A stretch of 59,730 bases of DNA from an uncultured Bacteroidia bacterium (GCA_913009755.1 CAJVWU010000011.1:1-59730); one strand, 5' to 3'. Shown: positions 1 through 9,881, numbered from the stretch's first letter. Translations and numbers: made by a program. Notes: generated from the sequence alone by a model not told the origin.

Positions 1-1031
1 AGTTTTTCGATCAGTTCTTCCAGGTCGCCGTCAATGATCTGATGCAGGTTATACATGGTCAGGTTGATGCGGTGGTCGGTTACACGTCCCTGCGGCCAGT
101 TGTAAGTCCTGATCTTTGCAGAGCGGTCACCGGTGGAGACCATGGTTTTGCGTTTGGAAGATATTTCTTCGAGGTATTTACTGTATTCCCTTTCATACAA
201 ACGAGTCCGTAAAACCTTCATGGCTTTGGCGAGGTTTTTCAACTGTGACTTTTCATCCTGGCAGGTAACCACTATGCCGGTAGGGATGTGGGTAAGCCGG
301 ATAGCCGAATAGGTAGTATTGACTGACTGGCCGCCCGGACCCGATGAACAATAGGTGTCTTTTCTGATGTCTTTGTCGTTCAGTTCGATGTCGAACTCAT
401 CGGCTTCGGGCAGTACCACCACAGAAGCTGCCGAAGTGTGTACCCTGCCCTGGGTCTCGGTTTTGGGAACCCTTTGCACACGGTGGACACCCGACTCAAA
501 TTTTAATATTCCGTAAGCCCCATTGCCGTTAACTTCAACGACTACTTCTTTAAAACCGCCAACCGTACCTTCATTCATTTCCACAACCTCAAACTTCCAT
601 TTTTTGGTTTCACAAAACTTCTGGTACATCCTGAACAGGTCACCGGCAAAAATGCTGGCTTCGTCACCACCTGTGCCGGCTCTGATCTCGATGATGGCAT
701 TTTTGGAATCCTGTGGGTCTTTGGGGATGAGCAACAACCTGATCTCTTCTTCCATTTTATCTTTTGCCGGAATCAGCTCTTCCAGTTCCTCTTTGGCCAT
801 CGCCCTGAATTCCTGGTCTTTTTCGGTATGCAGGATATCTTTGGTGTTTTCGATGTTGACCAGGATGTTGGCATATTCATCATAGGCCTTAACAATGGGA
901 TCCAGCTCTTTGTAATTTTTGTTAAGCTTGATGTAGCGTTTCATGTCCTCCATTATGGTGGGTTCAGACATCTCCCGGCCTATTTCTTCCCATCGTTGCT
1001 TGATGGCTTTCAGTTTTTCTATTATCTCCAC
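1..1031 (-). CDS. prfA: Peptide chain release factor 1, 3' end beyond window
   Basis: Class I release factor that reads UAA and UAG and triggers peptidyl-tRNA hydrolysis on the ribosome. The GGQ catalytic tripeptide (codons at 327-335) lies in a [10 protein letters not shown] context, and the downstream block with [12 protein letters not shown] and [11 protein letters not shown] is typical of RF1. No ATG starts the conserved N-terminus ([18 protein letters not shown]), so a GTG at 1031 is the best start. With it the GGQ falls at residues 233-235, the position usual for RF1. A TATCTTTG box lies just upstream. About 343 codons are visible; the last 15-20 run off the left edge. The strand and family are certain, the GTG start is inferred. 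Confidence 0.95.
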   Translation of the reverse strand, partial: MEIIEKLKAIKQRWEEIGREMSEPTIMEDMKRYIKLNKNYKELDPIVKAYDEYANILVNIENTKDILHTEKDQEFRAMAKEELEELIPAKDKMEEEIRLLLIPKDPQDSKNAIIEIRAGTGGDEASIFAGDLFRMYQKFCETKKWKFEVVEMNEGTVGGFKEVVVEVNGNGAYGILKFESGVHRVQRVPKTETQGRVHTSAASVVVLPEADEFDIELNDKDIRKDTYCSSGPGGQSVNTTYSAIRLTHIPTGIVVTCQDEKSQLKNLAKAMKVLRTRLYEREYSKYLEEISSKRKTMVSTGDRSAKIRTYNWPQGRVTDHRINLTMYNLHQIIDGDLEELIEK

Positions 1032-1051
1032 AATCGCTATTATTGAAGTTG

Positions 1052-1059
1052 CAAAGATA
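1052..1059 (-). promoter_or_regulatory. Putative -7 box of the prfA promoter
   Basis: On the minus strand this reads TATCTTTG, matching the Bacteroidota sigma-ABfr -7 consensus TAnnTTTG. It lies about 20 bases before the GTG start of prfA, giving a short leader. No well spaced TTG is seen for the -33 element. Confidence 0.45.
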
Positions 1060-1108
1060 ATAAATCAAAAACGGCAAAAGGAAAAGAGATTTTGTTGATC
1101 ATGCCGTT

Positions 1109-1309
1109 TTAATTCAAGACAATCACTTTTTCTTCCAACGGAGGGCCAGATGGTTGAATGGCGCTGATGATCCATTCGCCGTCAGTCAGGTTATTGACTG
1201 TAAATTCGGCGCCATCAAGATAGAGAACCAGTAAGGGGCAATTTTCCTGTTCGGTATATTCATCGTAAGTCGTTACTTCGATCTTATTTCCCTTCTGTTG
1301 GCTTTCCAT
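1109..1309 (-). pseudogene. Small hypothetical protein, probably a headless fragment
   Basis: The 66-residue ORF from the first ATG shows no signal peptide and no known domain. The reading frame stays open and protein-like upstream to about 1430 (NSGDIIKIDSIV, then HPDTIKVGETLTVKFYGLIG, then NNGCYSFDR), but no ATG, GTG or TTG with a signal sequence is found before the frame meets a TGA inside the 3' end of murB. The segment reads like the beta-sandwich domain of a short Bacteroidota lipoprotein that has lost its N-terminal signal peptide. Alternatives are a real short cytoplasmic protein starting at the ATG, or an unusual start codon. Function unknown. Confidence 0.45.
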
Positions 1310-1485
1310 CCGGTCAAATGAATAACAACCGTTATTACCGATAAGTCCGTAAAATTTAACGGTCAGGGTTTCGCCAACCTTGATGGTGTCAGGGTGAACG
1401 ATACTGTCGATTTTAATGATGTCCCCGGAGTTTTTCTGAAATCGGTAAAAAATAGTTGGCGAAAGATCAGTAAATAAATGAAAAT

Positions 1486-2502
1486 TTAAATCACGGTCAC
1501 TTCCCTTTCGAGTGTTATGCTGAATTTTTCATGGACACTTTCCACAATCTGTTGCGAGAGGTCAAATATTTGTTTTCCGGTAGCCTTGCCGTAATTAACC
1601 AATACCAGCGCCTGTTTGTCATACACGCCGGCATCTCCTATCCTTTTGCCTTTCCAACCGCATTGTTCAATCAACCAACCGGCAGCTATTTTGTATTTAT
1701 CATTATCCATGGTAAAAAAAGGGATTCCGGGAAATTGGCTTTTGAGTTGATTTATTTTCCCGGAGGACACCAGCGGGTTCTTGAAAAAACTTCCCGCATT
1801 ACCTATTTCAGCCGGTTCAGGTAATTTTGACCGGCGGATGGCTTTTACTGCCTCACTGACCTCACAAATGCCGATCGTACCTGACGGGTAACGGTTAAAA
1901 TATTCCTTCAGTGGTTTATAGCTCAGGTTTAGCACCGGTATTTTAGCCAGCTTAATCAAGATGCTGGTGATCAGGTAACGCCCTTTTGACGTGGTTTTGA
2001 AAATACTGGTACGATAACCCAGTCTGCAATGTTTAATACTAAATGTTTTGAGTTCACCGGTCTGTAAATCAAAAGCTTCAACACAGTCGAGCACATCTTT
2101 GATCTCAACACCGTAAGCCCCTATATTCTGAACAGGGGCTGCCCCGGCACTACCGGGTATCAGACTCAGGTTTTCCAATCCTCCCCATCCCCGGCTGACG
2201 GTATAATCAACCAGTTCGGGCCAGCTTTCTCCTGCAGAAACCCTCAAAAAGACAAAATCATCATCTTCTTCCAACACTTTTCTGCCAGTCAAACGGTTTA
2301 AAATAACCAGGCCCGGAAAATGACGGGTAAACAACAGGTTGCTTCCCTGCCCCAGAAATAATACAGGATTTTCTTTTAATAAACCATGATCTGACAACTC
2401 AAACAGATCATCAAGCGTTTCTACTTCCACCAGTTTTTCGGCGGTCGCATCAACACCAAAAGTATTCAGTTGACTGAGGTTATAATTTTGTTGGGTCAAC
2501 AT
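1486..2502 (-). CDS. murB: UDP-N-acetylenolpyruvoylglucosamine reductase
   Basis: FAD-dependent enzyme that reduces UDP-GlcNAc-enolpyruvate to UDP-MurNAc with NADPH, the second committed step of peptidoglycan precursor synthesis in the cytoplasm. The FAD-binding block NLSLIPGSAGAAPVQNIGAY, the YRTSIFK block and the C-terminal GNAGSFFKNP block with the proton-donor serine are all present. The 338-residue length is normal for the short (type I) MurB. The frame is open to 2529, but the ATG at 2502 (MLTQQNYNLSQLNTFG) fits the family N-terminus better. It is divergent from the glycosyltransferase gene at 2604. Confidence 0.96.
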   Translation of the reverse strand: MLTQQNYNLSQLNTFGVDATAEKLVEVETLDDLFELSDHGLLKENPVLFLGQGSNLLFTRHFPGLVILNRLTGRKVLEEDDDFVFLRVSAGESWPELVDYTVSRGWGGLENLSLIPGSAGAAPVQNIGAYGVEIKDVLDCVEAFDLQTGELKTFSIKHCRLGYRTSIFKTTSKGRYLITSILIKLAKIPVLNLSYKPLKEYFNRYPSGTIGICEVSEAVKAIRRSKLPEPAEIGNAGSFFKNPLVSSGKINQLKSQFPGIPFFTMDNDKYKIAAGWLIEQCGWKGKRIGDAGVYDKQALVLVNYGKATGKQIFDLSQQIVESVHEKFSITLEREVTVI

Positions 2503-2603
2503 AATTTCAAAGGTAAAAAATCGGGGCAATAATTCGGTACTCTGACAGTTATTATTTTATAAGATTTCTTAATTTTTAAAAAAACCTGTCAGGAAACCAG
2601 TAC

Positions 2604-3722
2604 TTGAAAAAAAAAGCCATTGTTTCGGTTATCAACGATCTGGTAACGGACCAACGTGTAAAGAAAACCTGCCAAACACTTACGGCGCTGGGATTTGAGG
2701 TCACGCTTACCGGTAGGAGGTTACGTTCAAGTCCGGCGATGGATGATCGCCCTTACCGGATAGTGAGGATGAAATTGTTTGCTGAAAAAGGGCCTCTGTT
2801 TTATTCATGTTTTAATTTACGTCTCTTTTTTTTCCTTTTGTTTCACAAAGCGGGTATTCTTGTTGCCAACGATCTGGACACTTTGCTGCCCAATTACCTG
2901 ATCAGCCGGTTGAAACATATCCCGTTGGTTTACGACAGTCACGAATACTTTACCGGTGTTCCCGAACTGGTCAACCGGAAAAAAGTTCAGGGTGTTTGGA
3001 AATCAATCGAAAAGCGGATATTTCCACGGCTTAAGAAAGTGATCACTGTTAATGATTCCATTGCCGGATTATATGAAAAAGAATACGGCATTAAACCGGT
3101 TGTTGTAAGAAATGTATCGGCGGTCCGTAAAATACCGGAAATCCAGACCAGGGCTTCCCTGGGCCTTCCCGATAACAAATTTATCCTGATCCTGCAGGGT
3201 TCGGGAATCAATATGCACCGCGGAGCGGAAGAAATGGTACTGGCTATGCAATACATCAATGATGCCGTATTGCTGATTGTTGGAGGAGGGGACGTGATCG
3301 GGAAATTAAAGGATATGGTGAAAGGGAACCAACTGGGGCACAAAGTGATTTTCCGTCCGCGCCAGCCTTACGATAAATTGTTTAAGCTGACCTGCTCAGC
3401 CGACCTGGGCCTTACACTTGACAAAGACACCAACATCAATTACCGTTACAGCCTGCCCAACAAACTGTTTGATTACATCCAGGCGCGCATCCCTGTTTTG
3501 GCTTCCCCGTTGCCTGAGATCAAAAAAATCATTGAACAATACGACATCGGTGATTTTATCCCCGGCCATGAGCCAAAAATGATTGCGGAAAAGGTAAATC
3601 AAATACTTGCAAATCAGGAACTCATCCATAAGTGGAAAAAAAACATTAATTTTGCCGCAACCCAATTAACCTGGGAAAATGAAGAACGTAACCTTAAAAA
3701 AATATTCGAAGAATATGTCTGA
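2604..3722 (+). CDS. Glycosyltransferase, GT4-like (GT-B fold)
   Basis: Probable cytoplasmic sugar transferase for cell-surface glycan. The 372-residue protein has an N-terminal Rossmann-like half (KKAIVSVINDLVTDQRVKKT), a middle VYDSHEYFTGVPEL motif seen in GT4-like enzymes of Bacteroidota, and a C-terminal nucleotide-sugar half with LPNKLFDYIQARIPVLASPL. There is no signal peptide. The start is a TTG at 2604; no better ATG precedes the conserved N-terminus. Its stop codon overlaps the next gene by 8 bases, so the two are likely co-translated. Donor and acceptor sugars cannot be read from the sequence. Confidence 0.85.
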   Translation: MKKKAIVSVINDLVTDQRVKKTCQTLTALGFEVTLTGRRLRSSPAMDDRPYRIVRMKLFAEKGPLFYSCFNLRLFFFLLFHKAGILVANDLDTLLPNYLISRLKHIPLVYDSHEYFTGVPELVNRKKVQGVWKSIEKRIFPRLKKVITVNDSIAGLYEKEYGIKPVVVRNVSAVRKIPEIQTRASLGLPDNKFILILQGSGINMHRGAEEMVLAMQYINDAVLLIVGGGDVIGKLKDMVKGNQLGHKVIFRPRQPYDKLFKLTCSADLGLTLDKDTNINYRYSLPNKLFDYIQARIPVLASPLPEIKKIIEQYDIGDFIPGHEPKMIAEKVNQILANQELIHKWKKNINFAATQLTWENEERNLKKIFEEYV

Positions 3723-4833
3723 TATTCATCTACATATCATAGCTTTTGATATACCTTATCCGGCAAATTACGGAGGAGTGATTGACGTATTTTACAAAGC
3801 CCGTGAGCTGGCAGAAAAAGGGGTAAAAGTACACCTTCATTGTTTTCAGTATGGCCGCCGTCCCAGCACCCATTTAAAAAAACTTTTCCACGACATCCAT
3901 TATTATAAAAGGGATATTTCTAAAATGCACCTGATCAAGAGCCAGCCTTATATCGTTAGCTCCCGCATTTCTGAAGAATTGGTGCAAAACCTGCTTAAAG
4001 ACAATTACCCCATTCTAATGGAAGGCCTGCATACCAGTGCATTACTCGAAGAACCCCGTCTGGATGGGCGCAAACGAATTGTCAGGACACACAATATTGA
4101 GCATGAATATTATCAGAACCTGGCCAAAGTGGAAAGCGACATTTTTAAAAAATATTATTTTTATAATGAAGCTTCCAAACTCAAACGGTATGAAAAAGTC
4201 CTGAAAAAAGCTGACCTCATTCTGGTAATCTCAAAGCATGATGAGCAGTATTTTGCCAAACATTATGAACATGTGGAATTTGTTCCCGCTTTTCACCCTT
4301 TTAAAACGGTTACCTGTAAACCCGGAAAGGGCAAATATGTTTTGTATCATGGTAACCTTTCAGTAGCTGAAAATTCCAATGCAGCCCGTTTTTTACTGAA
4401 TGATGTGTTTGATGATCTCAATATTCCGTTTAAAGTTGCAGGGTTAAGCCCTTCGAAACTCCTGATCAACCAATTTACAAACCACAAAAACATTGAACTT
4501 GTCCCTAACCCCGATGATAACACCCTGCATAAGCTCATTGAAAACGCACACGTCAATATCTCCATCACCGCTCAGCGTACCGGACTGAAACTAAAATTGT
4601 TGAACACACTGTACAATGGCCGTTTTTGCCTGGTCAATGATAAAATGCTCAACGGAAGCGAATTGGATGATCTTTGTATAATAGCCAACAACAAGGGCAG
4701 TATTAAACGTACGATCAAAGCATTATTTGAAAAAGAATTTAAGCCTGAAAACGTGGATGAACGCATCAGCAAACTCAGCACTTTGTACAACAATGGCAAC
4801 AACGTAGAGCACTTAATCAAGCTTGTTGGATGA
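3715..4833 (+). CDS. Glycosyltransferase (mannosyltransferase-like)
   Basis: Second glycosyltransferase of the pair, about 372 residues from the ATG at 3715 inside the end of the previous gene. The N-terminus DIPYPANYGGVIDVFYKARE resembles the donor/acceptor loop of GT4 enzymes, and RTGLKLKLLNTLYNGRFCLV near residue 300 matches the C-terminal nucleotide-sugar region of Bacteroidota glycosyltransferases. The frame is open upstream to 3679, but the 8-base overlap with the preceding stop supports 3715. The 3' end overlaps the convergent ABC ATPase gene by about 20 bases. Substrate unknown. Confidence 0.8.
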   Translation: MSDIHLHIIAFDIPYPANYGGVIDVFYKARELAEKGVKVHLHCFQYGRRPSTHLKKLFHDIHYYKRDISKMHLIKSQPYIVSSRISEELVQNLLKDNYPILMEGLHTSALLEEPRLDGRKRIVRTHNIEHEYYQNLAKVESDIFKKYYFYNEASKLKRYEKVLKKADLILVISKHDEQYFAKHYEHVEFVPAFHPFKTVTCKPGKGKYVLYHGNLSVAENSNAARFLLNDVFDDLNIPFKVAGLSPSKLLINQFTNHKNIELVPNPDDNTLHKLIENAHVNISITAQRTGLKLKLLNTLYNGRFCLVNDKMLNGSELDDLCIIANNKGSIKRTIKALFEKEFKPENVDERISKLSTLYNNGNNVEHLIKLVG

Positions 4834-5499
4834 GCTGATCACTTTCCCTTCTTCACATTTCAATACCCTTCCTGGAAATTTATAGATAATGTTGTAATTA
4901 TGGGTAGCCATGATGACTGAGGTGCCGTTTTCGGATATCCTGATGAGCAACCGCATGATGTCGTTGGATGTTTCGGGGTCGAGGTTGCCTGTGGGCTCAT
5001 CAGCCAGAATGATCTCGGGATGGTTGAGTAAAGCCCGTGCAATGGCAATTTTTTGCTGCTCGCCTCCTGACAGACGGTGAGGCATTACTTTTAATTTATC
5101 CAGGAGGCCAACTTCTTCCAAAACGTCAAGTATTCGCTGGTTGATCTTTTGCTTTTCTTTCCAGCCGGTAGCTTTTAGCACAAATGACAGGTTCTGTTCC
5201 ACATTCCGGTCATCAAGCAACTGGAAATCCTGAAACACAATACCTAATTTTCGTCTCAGTAAAGGAACAGTCTTTCTTCTTATCTTTTTCAGGTTATACC
5301 CACATACTTCGGCAGCCCCTTTTTGTAAAGGCAAGTCGGCATAAATCACTTTCAACAAGCTTGATTTCCCACTCCCGGTCCTGCCGATCAGGTAAACAAA
5401 TTCCCCTTTGCCAATGTTTAAATTAACATCCGACAGGATCAGCTTGTCATCTTGTGAAACATCAATTCCGGAAATGGTAATAACGTGATGGTTGTCCAT
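4813..5499 (-). CDS. FtsE-like ABC transporter ATP-binding protein
   Basis: 228-residue ABC ATPase of the FtsE/LolD type. It has Walker A GRTGSGKSS near residue 40, Q-loop VFQDFQLLDD, signature LSGGEQQ, Walker B IILADEPTGNLDPE and the H-switch MATHN. Sequence and length match FtsE, which with FtsX acts at the divisome and activates septal peptidoglycan hydrolases. No ftsX-like permease gene lies next to it: the upstream neighbour is the rnf operon and the downstream one is a convergent glycosyltransferase. The exact partner is therefore inferred, and a LolD-like lipoprotein role cannot be excluded. Confidence 0.85.
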   Translation of the reverse strand: MDNHHVITISGIDVSQDDKLILSDVNLNIGKGEFVYLIGRTGSGKSSLLKVIYADLPLQKGAAEVCGYNLKKIRRKTVPLLRRKLGIVFQDFQLLDDRNVEQNLSFVLKATGWKEKQKINQRILDVLEEVGLLDKLKVMPHRLSGGEQQKIAIARALLNHPEIILADEPTGNLDPETSNDIMRLLIRISENGTSVIMATHNYNIIYKFPGRVLKCEEGKVISSSNKLD

Positions 5500-5648
5500 C
5501 TGATTTCAGGTTTTGAGCAAAGATAGAAAAAGGAATGTAAAATTGAATTCCTGGCGGATAATCGGATACGGGATACGGGATACCGGATGCTGCGTACCCG
5601 TCTCGTTTAAAACAGAATGAAGGCTGGAAGACTGCCTTCTGTCTTATC
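5500..5648. other. Intergenic spacer with short tandem repeat
   Basis: The spacer between the rnf operon and the FtsE-like gene holds a run of near-identical GGATACGG/GGATACC units at about 5563-5590. No gene or clear terminator is seen. Confidence 0.4.
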
Positions 5649-6221
5649 CTAAACCAATCCTGTAAATCCCATAAATGCCAGGGCGAGAATACCGGCAACT
5701 ATCAGGGCAATAGGAACCCCCCGCATTCCTTTGGGCACTTCCATCAGGTCAAGATGCTCACGGATACCGGAAAACAACGCAATAGCCAATGTAAAACCAA
5801 TGGCTGTTGAAATGGCAAATACAACACCTTCAAGAAGGTTAAAGTCTTTTTGTATGACAAGGATGGCCACACCGAGAACAGCACAGTTCGTTGTAATTAA
5901 CGGAAGGAAAACACCCAATGCCTGGTATAGAGCAGGACTTACTTTTTTCAGGATGATCTCAACCATTTGCACTAAGGCAGCAATGATAAGGATAAACACA
6001 ATGGTCTGCATAAACCCAAGCCCGAAAGGGTTTAAAACATAATATTGCAATACCCATGTCACCATTGTGGCAAGCGTCATGACAAACATCACGGCACCTC
6101 CCATCCCGATGGCCGTTGAGAGTTTACCCGATACACCGATAAACGGGCAAATACCCAAGAACTGGGCAAGAACGATGTTGCTGACAAAAATCGCGCTGAT
6201 TATGATAACAAAATATTCCAT
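5649..6221 (-). CDS. rnfA: Rnf electron transport complex subunit A
   Basis: Integral membrane subunit of the ion-translocating ferredoxin:NAD+ oxidoreductase. The 190 residues form six predicted membrane helices. The [11 protein letters not shown] motif near the N-terminus and [10 protein letters not shown] in the middle each hold the cysteine that binds the intramembrane [2Fe-2S] cluster shared with RnfE. It is the last gene of the rnfBCDGEA operon, 12 bases after rnfE. RnfA and RnfE are homologous and inserted in opposite orientations in the family. Confidence 0.97.
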   Translation of the reverse strand: MEYFVIIISAIFVSNIVLAQFLGICPFIGVSGKLSTAIGMGGAVMFVMTLATMVTWVLQYYVLNPFGLGFMQTIVFILIIAALVQMVEIILKKVSPALYQALGVFLPLITTNCAVLGVAILVIQKDFNLLEGVVFAISTAIGFTLAIALFSGIREHLDLMEVPKGMRGVPIALIVAGILALAFMGFTGLV

Positions 6222-6233
6222 GATTAATACGAT

Positions 6234-6818
6234 TTAAGAGGTTTTAGACAATCTGTTCATTATTGCAATCAGGTATCCCAGGGCAATGAAAGCACCCGGA
6301 GCCAGGACAAATACAAGCATCAGGTCACCTTTTATCAGGTTCAGGCCGAAAATGGCTCCGCTGCCCAAAAGTTCACGAACGCTTCCCAATAAAGTGAGGG
6401 CAAAAGCAAAACCCAGGCCCATTCCCAACCCGTCAATGAGTGAAGATCCAACGGGGTTTTTAGAAGCAAATGCCTCAGCCCTGCCCAGCACAATACAGTT
6501 TACAACGATCAAGGGAATGAAAATACCCAACGATTCGAAGAGTGCCGGTGTATAGGCTTGCATCAGTAATTCCACGATGGTTACAAAAGATGCGATAATG
6601 ACAATAAAAGCAGGTATCCTTACTTTGTCGGGAATGACATTCCTGACAATCGAAACCACAATATTTGACATGACCAGCACGAAAGTTGTGGCCAGCCCCA
6701 TTCCCAACCCGTTGATCGCCGTTGAGGTAACACCCAGCGTAGGGCACATCCCCAATACAAGCACAAACACCGGGTTTTCTTTAACGAAACCTTTTGTGAA
6801 ATTTTGTAATTGGTTCAT
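6234..6818 (-). CDS. rnfE: Rnf electron transport complex subunit E
   Basis: 194-residue membrane subunit paired with RnfA. The motifs [16 protein letters not shown] and [17 protein letters not shown] carry the two cluster-binding cysteines, and the remainder is hydrophobic helices, so length and topology are normal. The start ATG follows a 105-base gap after rnfG, the only sizeable gap in the operon. That gap contains imperfect short repeats (gagccaggatgcatgagccacgag) but no ORF. Confidence 0.96.
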   Translation of the reverse strand: MNQLQNFTKGFVKENPVFVLVLGMCPTLGVTSTAINGLGMGLATTFVLVMSNIVVSIVRNVIPDKVRIPAFIVIIASFVTIVELLMQAYTPALFESLGIFIPLIVVNCIVLGRAEAFASKNPVGSSLIDGLGMGLGFAFALTLLGSVRELLGSGAIFGLNLIKGDLMLVFVLAPGAFIALGYLIAIMNRLSKTS

Positions 6819-6923
6819 TTTATATGTTTTTTAGAGCCAGGATGCATGAGCCACGAGCCAAGAAAGTGCCTTTAACTTTTGTATCCCGTTTAATAAAATA
6901 ACAATAACATTAAATTCTTGATT

Positions 6924-7499
6924 CTATTTATCCTGATTTTCTTTATAAGTATCATAAGCCCTTTGAAGGGCATCACAAAATGCACGTGATGAAATGGTTG
7001 CGGCAGTAATGGCATCAACATCGCCACCGTCTTTTTTCACCTTCAATTTAAAATTAGCCGGGTCTTTGCCAATAAACTGTTCTGAAAAGTTCGATTTTGA
7101 CTTTTTCATTTTGTCACCCAGTCCGGGTGTTTCCTTCTGTGACAGGACAGTTGTATTGGTAATGGTTCCATCTTCAGTAAAGCCAACCATAATATCAATG
7201 GTTCCCCCAAAACCTTTATTTGAATAAGTCTTAACCGCCACACCGGTAGGGCTCCCCCCTTTTTCAGCATTGTACAATATCAGGGAATCGCCATCCGGGT
7301 CGGGCACTTTCTTTTTAACAATTGTGTCAAAATCAGGTAATACCGCCTTGATGGCGGCTTCCAGTTTTTTTTGTCTGGCAATGGCTATGGGTTCTTTGGT
7401 AAGACTATACACTCCCCCCAGTGCCAATGCAGCAATTCCTGTAACCAGGAAAAGCGTCAGCACCATATTTTTAAAATTGGATTCTGTTTTTGAAGCCAT
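6924..7499 (-). CDS. rnfG: Rnf electron transport complex subunit G
   Basis: Periplasmic flavoprotein subunit anchored by one N-terminal helix (residues about 13-33). The FMN-binding domain ends with DAITAATISSRAF, equivalent to the family S/T-G/A-A-T motif whose threonine carries covalent FMN. GFGGTIDIMVGF and QKETPGLGDKM are further conserved blocks. At 191 residues it is normal in length. It sits between rnfD (14 bases upstream) and rnfE. Confidence 0.95.
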   Translation of the reverse strand: MASKTESNFKNMVLTLFLVTGIAALALGGVYSLTKEPIAIARQKKLEAAIKAVLPDFDTIVKKKVPDPDGDSLILYNAEKGGSPTGVAVKTYSNKGFGGTIDIMVGFTEDGTITNTTVLSQKETPGLGDKMKKSKSNFSEQFIGKDPANFKLKVKKDGGDVDAITAATISSRAFCDALQRAYDTYKENQDK

Positions 7500-7513
7500 A
7501 ATTGTCTTTTTTT

Positions 7514-8521
7514 TTAATTGTTCATTACCACACCGGGATTAGTACCAAACCTGCGGGGTTTAAAACCACGGTTAATTAACGGCACTGCCGCATTCATCAG
7601 GAGAATAGCAAACGAAACGCCTTCAGGAAATGCACCCCATATCCTGATCAGGATTGTTATTAACCCGATGCCGAACCCAAACAACAATTGCCCGCCACGG
7701 GTCATAGGCGAAGTGACCATGTCGGTAGCCATAAAAAAGGCCCCCAGCAACAGACCCCCTGTCAGCAACTCGAAAACAGGGTCAACATACATTTTGGGGT
7801 TGATCAACCACATAATACCTGAGAATGTAAATACCGTTACCAGTATCGAAACCGGGATTTCCCAGGTGATGATCTTGTGCCAGAGCATATAAATCCCGCC
7901 CAAAATCAAGGCCGCCGCCGAAACTTCGCCCATTGACCCGCCCATTCGTCCGATCAAATAATCAAAATAACCCGGCAGTTCGGCCTGCAGTTGACTGACG
8001 GTTTTTCCCGTCCCCAATCCCTCTTTAATAAATCCCAAAGGGGTGGGCCCTGTGATTACATCCACAAAACTTTTGGTGATGGATATCGGTTTTGGCCAGG
8101 AAGTCATTTGTACCGGAAAAGAGATCAGCAAAAACACCCTGGCAACCAGTGCGGGGTTAAAAACATTTTTTCCAAGCCCGCCAAACGACATCTTAGCCAT
8201 CCCGATAGCTACCAACGCACCGATAACCACCATCCATCCGGGAAGATTTGTGGGTACATTAAAAGCCAGCAAAACCCCGGTAACCAAAGCAGAGCCGTCC
8301 GTTATGGTTAACGGCCCTTTGATTAGGTATTTCTGGATAACCCATTCAAAGAACAGGCTGCTCACCGTAGCCAGCAAAAGTACCCTGACCGCATTAAAAC
8401 CAAAATAATATATGGAAACCAGCATAGCGGGGATCATAGCAATCACCACCCCGTACATGATCTTTTTTGTTGAATTGTCCCCGTGAATATGTGGGGAACC
8501 TGCAATTGTAAACATTGTCAT
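7514..8521 (-). CDS. rnfD: Rnf electron transport complex subunit D
   Basis: 335-residue membrane subunit with about nine or ten helices and the covalent-FMN region DVITGPTPLGFIKEG, equivalent to the SGATPL motif of NqrB/RnfD. The block FFMATDMVTSPMTRGGQ near the C-terminus is also typical. It is thought to form part of the ion path. Spacing to rnfC is 12 bases, consistent with translation as one operon. Confidence 0.96.
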   Translation of the reverse strand: MTMFTIAGSPHIHGDNSTKKIMYGVVIAMIPAMLVSIYYFGFNAVRVLLLATVSSLFFEWVIQKYLIKGPLTITDGSALVTGVLLAFNVPTNLPGWMVVIGALVAIGMAKMSFGGLGKNVFNPALVARVFLLISFPVQMTSWPKPISITKSFVDVITGPTPLGFIKEGLGTGKTVSQLQAELPGYFDYLIGRMGGSMGEVSAAALILGGIYMLWHKIITWEIPVSILVTVFTFSGIMWLINPKMYVDPVFELLTGGLLLGAFFMATDMVTSPMTRGGQLLFGFGIGLITILIRIWGAFPEGVSFAILLMNAAVPLINRGFKPRRFGTNPGVVMNN

Positions 8522-8533
8522 TGGTAGATCTTA

Positions 8534-9871
8534 TTACTTTTTCCTGTTTCTCATTATATTTCCAACCTTATTTTTTCCCAGACGCAAATAGTCGAGCAAA
8601 GGAATGTTAGCCGGGCATGTATATTGGCAAGATCCACACTCGATGCAATCCATAATTTTTTCATTCCCGGCCAAATCGTACCTGCCCAGTTTTGAGACAC
8701 GGGCAAGCAGGAAAGGTTCAAGACCCATAGGACACACAATTGTACATTTTGAGCAGCGGATACAGGCACTTTCGGGTTTGCGGTGGCTTTCTTTATCTCT
8801 CATCAATAAAACGCCCGATGAGCCTTTCACCACCGGCACCTCAAGTGATGGTAACGCTTTTCCCATCATAGGGCCGCCACCGATCACTTTTCCCGTGTCT
8901 TCGGGCATTCCTTCTGCAATTTCCACTAACTTGCTGATGGGCGTACCGATACGGGCCAGAAAGTTAGAAGGTTTTTTCACTGATTTTCCGGTTACGGTTA
9001 CCACACGCTCAAACAAAGGTTTATTTTTCTGAACCGCCTCGTAAACCGCAAAGGCAGTTCCTACATTCTGAACAACACAACCCACTTCAATGGGTAGTTT
9101 ACCCGAGGGCACTTCCCGGTTAACGGTTGCCTTGATCAGTTGCTTTTCACCGCCTTGTGGATATTTTACTGTGAGGGGGATCACCGTAATATCTTCCTCT
9201 TTATTTGTAAGTTCTGTCATCAGGTTAATGGCATCCTGCTTGTTGCTTTCAATGCCGATAATAGCCTTGTCCACTTTAAGGGCTTTCATCAATATTTTGG
9301 CTCCCACCACAATCTCAGGCCCTTTCTCCAGCATCAAACGATGGTCACCCGTCAGGTAAGGTTCACACTCCACGCCGTTAATGATTACGTATTCCGCTTT
9401 TTTGCCGGGGGGGGGCATCAGTTTTACATAAGTTGGAAAGGTAGCACCCCCCATTCCCACAAGGCCGGCCTGTTTAATTTTTTCGATGATCTCCTGTGAG
9501 GTATAGTTAATTTCAGTAACCAGTTCATCGGAACGGTCAATATTTTCATCCCACTCATCCCCATCGGTTTTTATCACAAGGCCGGGCCGCCTGAAACCGG
9601 TCATGTCCACCACATTGTCAATCTTCAGGACAGTACCCGATACCGGTGAATGAATGTTTGCCGAGATAAAGCCTCCCGCTTCGGCAATAAGCTGGCCTGT
9701 TTTTACTTTGTCGCCTTTTTTAACAACAGGTTTTGCCGGGGCGCCCAGATTCTGACCTAACGGAATAATAGCCTGCCCGGGCACAGGGACAATTTCAATG
9801 GGGGCATTGGAAGACAGTTTGTTTTCTTCGGGATGAATGCCGCCTAAGACGAATGTTTTAAAAACTCCCAT
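8534..9871 (-). CDS. rnfC: Rnf electron transport complex subunit C
   Basis: 445-residue soluble subunit that binds NADH and FMN. The central region has the NADH/FMN site (GLVGMGGATFPTYVKL, then INGVECEPYLTGDH), followed by a SLBB-type domain and two C-terminal [4Fe-4S] motifs: CIRCSKCTIVCPMGL and CIECGSCQYTCPANIP. An N-terminal barrel-sandwich region (GQIIPLGQNLGAPAKPVV-like) is present. It passes electrons between NAD and the membrane subunits. There are 10 bases to rnfB. Confidence 0.96.
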   Translation of the reverse strand: MGVFKTFVLGGIHPEENKLSSNAPIEIVPVPGQAIIPLGQNLGAPAKPVVKKGDKVKTGQLIAEAGGFISANIHSPVSGTVLKIDNVVDMTGFRRPGLVIKTDGDEWDENIDRSDELVTEINYTSQEIIEKIKQAGLVGMGGATFPTYVKLMPPPGKKAEYVIINGVECEPYLTGDHRLMLEKGPEIVVGAKILMKALKVDKAIIGIESNKQDAINLMTELTNKEEDITVIPLTVKYPQGGEKQLIKATVNREVPSGKLPIEVGCVVQNVGTAFAVYEAVQKNKPLFERVVTVTGKSVKKPSNFLARIGTPISKLVEIAEGMPEDTGKVIGGGPMMGKALPSLEVPVVKGSSGVLLMRDKESHRKPESACIRCSKCTIVCPMGLEPFLLARVSKLGRYDLAGNEKIMDCIECGSCQYTCPANIPLLDYLRLGKNKVGNIMRNRKK

Positions 9872-9881
9872 TTTTCCGGAA

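Noticed and set aside
2509-2516. TACCTTTG box just upstream of the murB start
   Set aside because: It lies only 6 bases before the start codon, so it would require a leaderless transcript, and no -33 TTG is seen.
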